Assembly: GCA_041192685.1 (NCBI GenBank)
Contig: JBEEMM010000060.1
Span: 1-7,783 of the forward strand
Reading direction: 5' to 3'
DNA length: 7,783 nucleotides
DNA from: TMED14 sp041192685
GTDB lineage: Bacteria; Bacteroidota; Bacteroidia; Flavobacteriales; Schleiferiaceae
The notes under the pieces were generated by a model. That model had not been told where the DNA came from. It did no database searches and was given only the letters and a program-made list of their open reading frames with translations. Position 1 is the stretch's first letter. Each line of letters starts with the position of its first letter. Made by a program: the position numbers and the translations under genes. Below are positions 6,620 to 7,783 of this stretch, in pieces.

Positions 6620-6647
6620 CTCCGGGCCTTGGCTCGGAGTTTTTTTT
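6620..6647 (+). terminator. Rho-independent terminator of the OmpA-family gene
   Basis: CTCCGGGC (6620-6627) pairs with GCTCGGAG (6632-6639), with one G-T wobble and a CTTG loop, followed directly by eight T (6640-6647). It is a textbook intrinsic terminator for rightward transcription. On the minus strand the stem is not followed by T, so it should not stop mutS transcription. Confidence 0.92.
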
Positions 6648-6671
6648 GCTAGTTACTAGCGACTAGTTTCC
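6648..6671. repeat. Degenerate heptamer array across the mutS stop codon
   Basis: After GCT (6648-6650) come AGTTACT (6651-6657), AGCGACT (6658-6664) and AGTTTCC (6665-6671). They are in 7-bp phase with one another and resemble the RGTTGCT units inside mutS at 7542-7576. The mutS stop TAG (minus strand, 6665-6663) spans the second and third units. Confidence 0.5.
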
Positions 6672-7783
6672 GAATTCCTTCTTCCAACGCTGCAGGAGCA
6701 GGAGCGCGTCCATCGGAGCAATGGCGTTGGGGTCGAGTTCTGCGAGCTCGCTTTGCCAGGTTTGGGCCTTGGGGTCTTCCCACTGAATGAAGGAGAGCTG
6801 AAGGCCACCCGATTCGGAACTTTTTGCGGATTTTTCTCGGTCGGCAGCTTGTTCTAGTGCGCTCAAAAGGGAGTGCGCGCGAAGCACCACACTGGGGGGC
6901 ATGCCCGCCATGCGGGCGACTTCGATGCCAAACGAGTGCGAGGTTCCGCCCTCGGCAAGGGTCCGCAAAAAAACCATGCGGCCGTCGACCTCCTTGATGC
7001 GCACGTGGCGGTTGGCAATGCCCGGGTAATCCTTGGCCAAGTCATTGAGCTCGTGGTAGTGGGTGGCAAACAGCACCAGAGGCTTTAGCGGATGATCGTG
7101 CACAAATTCCGCAATGGCTTGGGCGATGCTGAGTCCGTCGTAGGTGGCGGTTCCGCGCCCAATCTCGTCGAGCAGGACCAGGCTGCGCGAGGTGAGTCCG
7201 TTGAGGATGGATGCCGTTTCGGCCATTTCGACCATAAAGGTGGATTCGCCCCCGCTGAGGTTGTCGCTGGCACCCACGCGCACGAAGATGCGGTCCAGCA
7301 AGGGCAGCTCGGCCTGGTCGGCAGCCACGAAGCAGCCGATTTGCGCCATCACGGCTTGCAGGGCGGTTTGCCTCAGAAGCGCCGATTTGCCCGACATGTT
7401 GGGGCCGGTGAGGATCCAAATGCGTTCGCCGTCGCTGCTGAGGTGCACGTCGTTGGCGATGTAGGGACGGTCTTCGGGCAGTGTGCTTTCGATAACAGGG
7501 TGCCGGCCGGCCGTCACCGTCCACGAAGTGGACCGGTGATGGGCTGCTGGTTGCTGGTTGCTAGTAGCTAGTTGCTCGCCGGCGGGCTGCGCCCGCGGCG
7601 AAGTAAAGGTTGGACGCACCCAGCGGTGGCGGCGGGCCAAAAGCGCAAAATTCAGGAGCACGTCGAGCTCGGCCATCGCTCTGGCGTTGCGCAGCAGCGC
7701 CGGAAGCTCTTTTTGCGCACGGAGCAGGAGTTCCGCAAAAATTTGGGCTTCAAGATTGCCGATGCGTTCGCCGGCCTGAAGGA
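6663..7783 (-). CDS. mutS: DNA mismatch repair protein MutS, C-terminal part (partial)
   Basis: 372 residues are visible; the start lies beyond the right edge, where the frame stays open. MutS recognises mismatches and recruits MutL using an ABC-type ATPase. Upstream of the internal ATG at 7676 the frame encodes helices of the lever region (ERIGNLEAQIF onward, then AELDVLLNFALLARR). After RWVRPTF comes an unusual insert, then TAGRHPVIE and the ATPase domain: Walker A GPNMSGKS (7383-7406), DNLSGGESTFMVEM, Walker B LVLLDEIGRGT (Asp and Glu codons at 7164-7169) and ATHYHEL. The C-terminal tail ends KKEFGN. Catalytic motifs are intact. The linker between PTF and GRHP is 32 residues against 10 in E. 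coli; the extra DNA is the hairpin-heptamer-hairpin segment 7514-7600. GTATYDG replaces the usual GTSTYDG, a mild change. Starting the gene at 7676 would be wrong, since MutS sequence continues upstream of it. Confidence 0.95.
   Translation of the reverse strand, partial: LQAGERIGNLEAQIFAELLLRAQKELPALLRNARAMAELDVLLNFALLARRHRWVRPTFTSPRAQPAGEQLATSNQQPAAHHRSTSWTVTAGRHPVIESTLPEDRPYIANDVHLSSDGERIWILTGPNMSGKSALLRQTALQAVMAQIGCFVAADQAELPLLDRIFVRVGASDNLSGGESTFMVEMAETASILNGLTSRSLVLLDEIGRGTATYDGLSIAQAIAEFVHDHPLKPLVLFATHYHELNDLAKDYPGIANRHVRIKEVDGRMVFLRTLAEGGTSHSFGIEVARMAGMPPSVVLRAHSLLSALEQAADREKSAKSSESGGLQLSFIQWEDPKAQTWQSELAELDPNAIAPMDALLLLQRWKKEFGN
7514..7539. repeat. Hairpin A within the mutS linker insert
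   Basis: TCACCGTCCAC (7514-7524) pairs with GTGGACCGGTGA (7528-7539) around loop GAA. All 11 bases of the left arm pair, with one bulged base in the right arm. It forms one border of the heptamer array and encodes the end of the linker, next to the GRHPVIE motif. Confidence 0.65.
7542..7576. repeat. Five tandem 7-bp units inside mutS
   Basis: The plus-strand consensus is RGTTGCT. Units start at 7542, 7549, 7556, 7563 and 7570. Units 2, 3 and 5 fit the consensus, unit 1 has C at its third base, and unit 4 has A at its fourth. On the coding strand they read AGCAACY and encode low-complexity EQLATSNQQPAA. The unit length is not a multiple of 3, so each copy is read in a different frame. Confidence 0.8.
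7577..7600. repeat. Hairpin B within the mutS linker insert
   Basis: CGCCGGCGGGC (7577-7587) pairs with GCCCGCGGCG (7591-7600) around loop TGC, with one bulged G. It abuts the last heptamer directly. Its plan (10-11 bp stem, 3-nt loop, single bulge) copies that of hairpin A, although the sequences differ. Confidence 0.6.

Noticed and set aside
7042..7524. 160-codon minus-strand frame overlapping mutS
   Set aside because: It is the alternative frame of MutS, very Arg-rich and without a domain. It matters only as the frame entered if one heptamer were gained.
7092..7571. 159-codon plus-strand open frame opposite mutS
   Set aside because: It is antisense to the conserved MutS ATPase motifs, has no domain signature, and is explained by codon bias of mutS.
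7674..7676. Internal ATG as the mutS start
   Set aside because: Translation upstream gives MutS lever-region sequence in the same frame to the window edge, so the gene continues beyond 7783.
1..7783. CRISPR array, tRNA, rRNA, insertion sequence or phage gene
   Set aside because: I saw no regularly spaced repeats with unique spacers, no cloverleaf-like or ribosomal sequence, and no transposase, integrase or phage structural motifs. The only tandem repeats are the heptamers and the TSP3 codons.

Overview
The window looks like chromosomal DNA of a fairly GC-rich member of the Bacteroidota, probably near the Flavobacteriales. The signs are a bacterial GH3-family protein of the type common in that phylum, a DUF2797 protein, a PIN_3-type toxin, an OmpA lipoprotein with thrombospondin type 3 repeats, start codons without clear Shine-Dalgarno sequences, and promoter-like octamers matching the Bacteroidota -7 element TAnnTTTG upstream of several genes. 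The genus cannot be named from the sequence alone.

Layout. At 1-547 is the end of a toxin-antitoxin pair: the tail of a probable antitoxin overlaps by ATGA with a complete PIN-domain toxin. Its stop overlaps by 8 bp the stop of a convergent GH3 acyl-adenylase-like gene (540-2054, minus). A 37-bp divergent gap, holding an inverted repeat that places a TACCTTT element on each strand, separates GH3 from a DUF2797 gene (2092-2895, plus). Convergent to that is a two-gene minus-strand unit, sppA (signal peptide peptidase, 67K type) followed 2 bp later by yhhQ (queuosine precursor transporter family). Divergent from sppA is folK (HPPK, folate synthesis). Six bases after folK comes an OmpA-family outer-membrane lipoprotein with its own likely promoter and a strong intrinsic terminator. 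The right end holds the C-terminal part of mutS (minus), running off the window.

Most of this is housekeeping: folate synthesis, membrane proteolysis, queuosine precursor uptake, envelope anchoring and mismatch repair. The toxin-antitoxin pair is the only clearly accessory module.

The most unusual structure is inside mutS. Just before the ATPase domain, a segment of about 87 bp (7514-7600) has a hairpin, five tandem 7-bp units and a second hairpin. It stays in frame and adds roughly 22 residues at a point where MutS normally has a short linker. The same heptamer family recurs at the mutS stop codon (6648-6671), next to another short-loop hairpin. Because 7 is not a multiple of 3, gain or loss of a unit would shift the frame ahead of the MutS ATPase. 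This suggests either a captured intergenic repeat element or a potential mutator switch. Both readings are inference.
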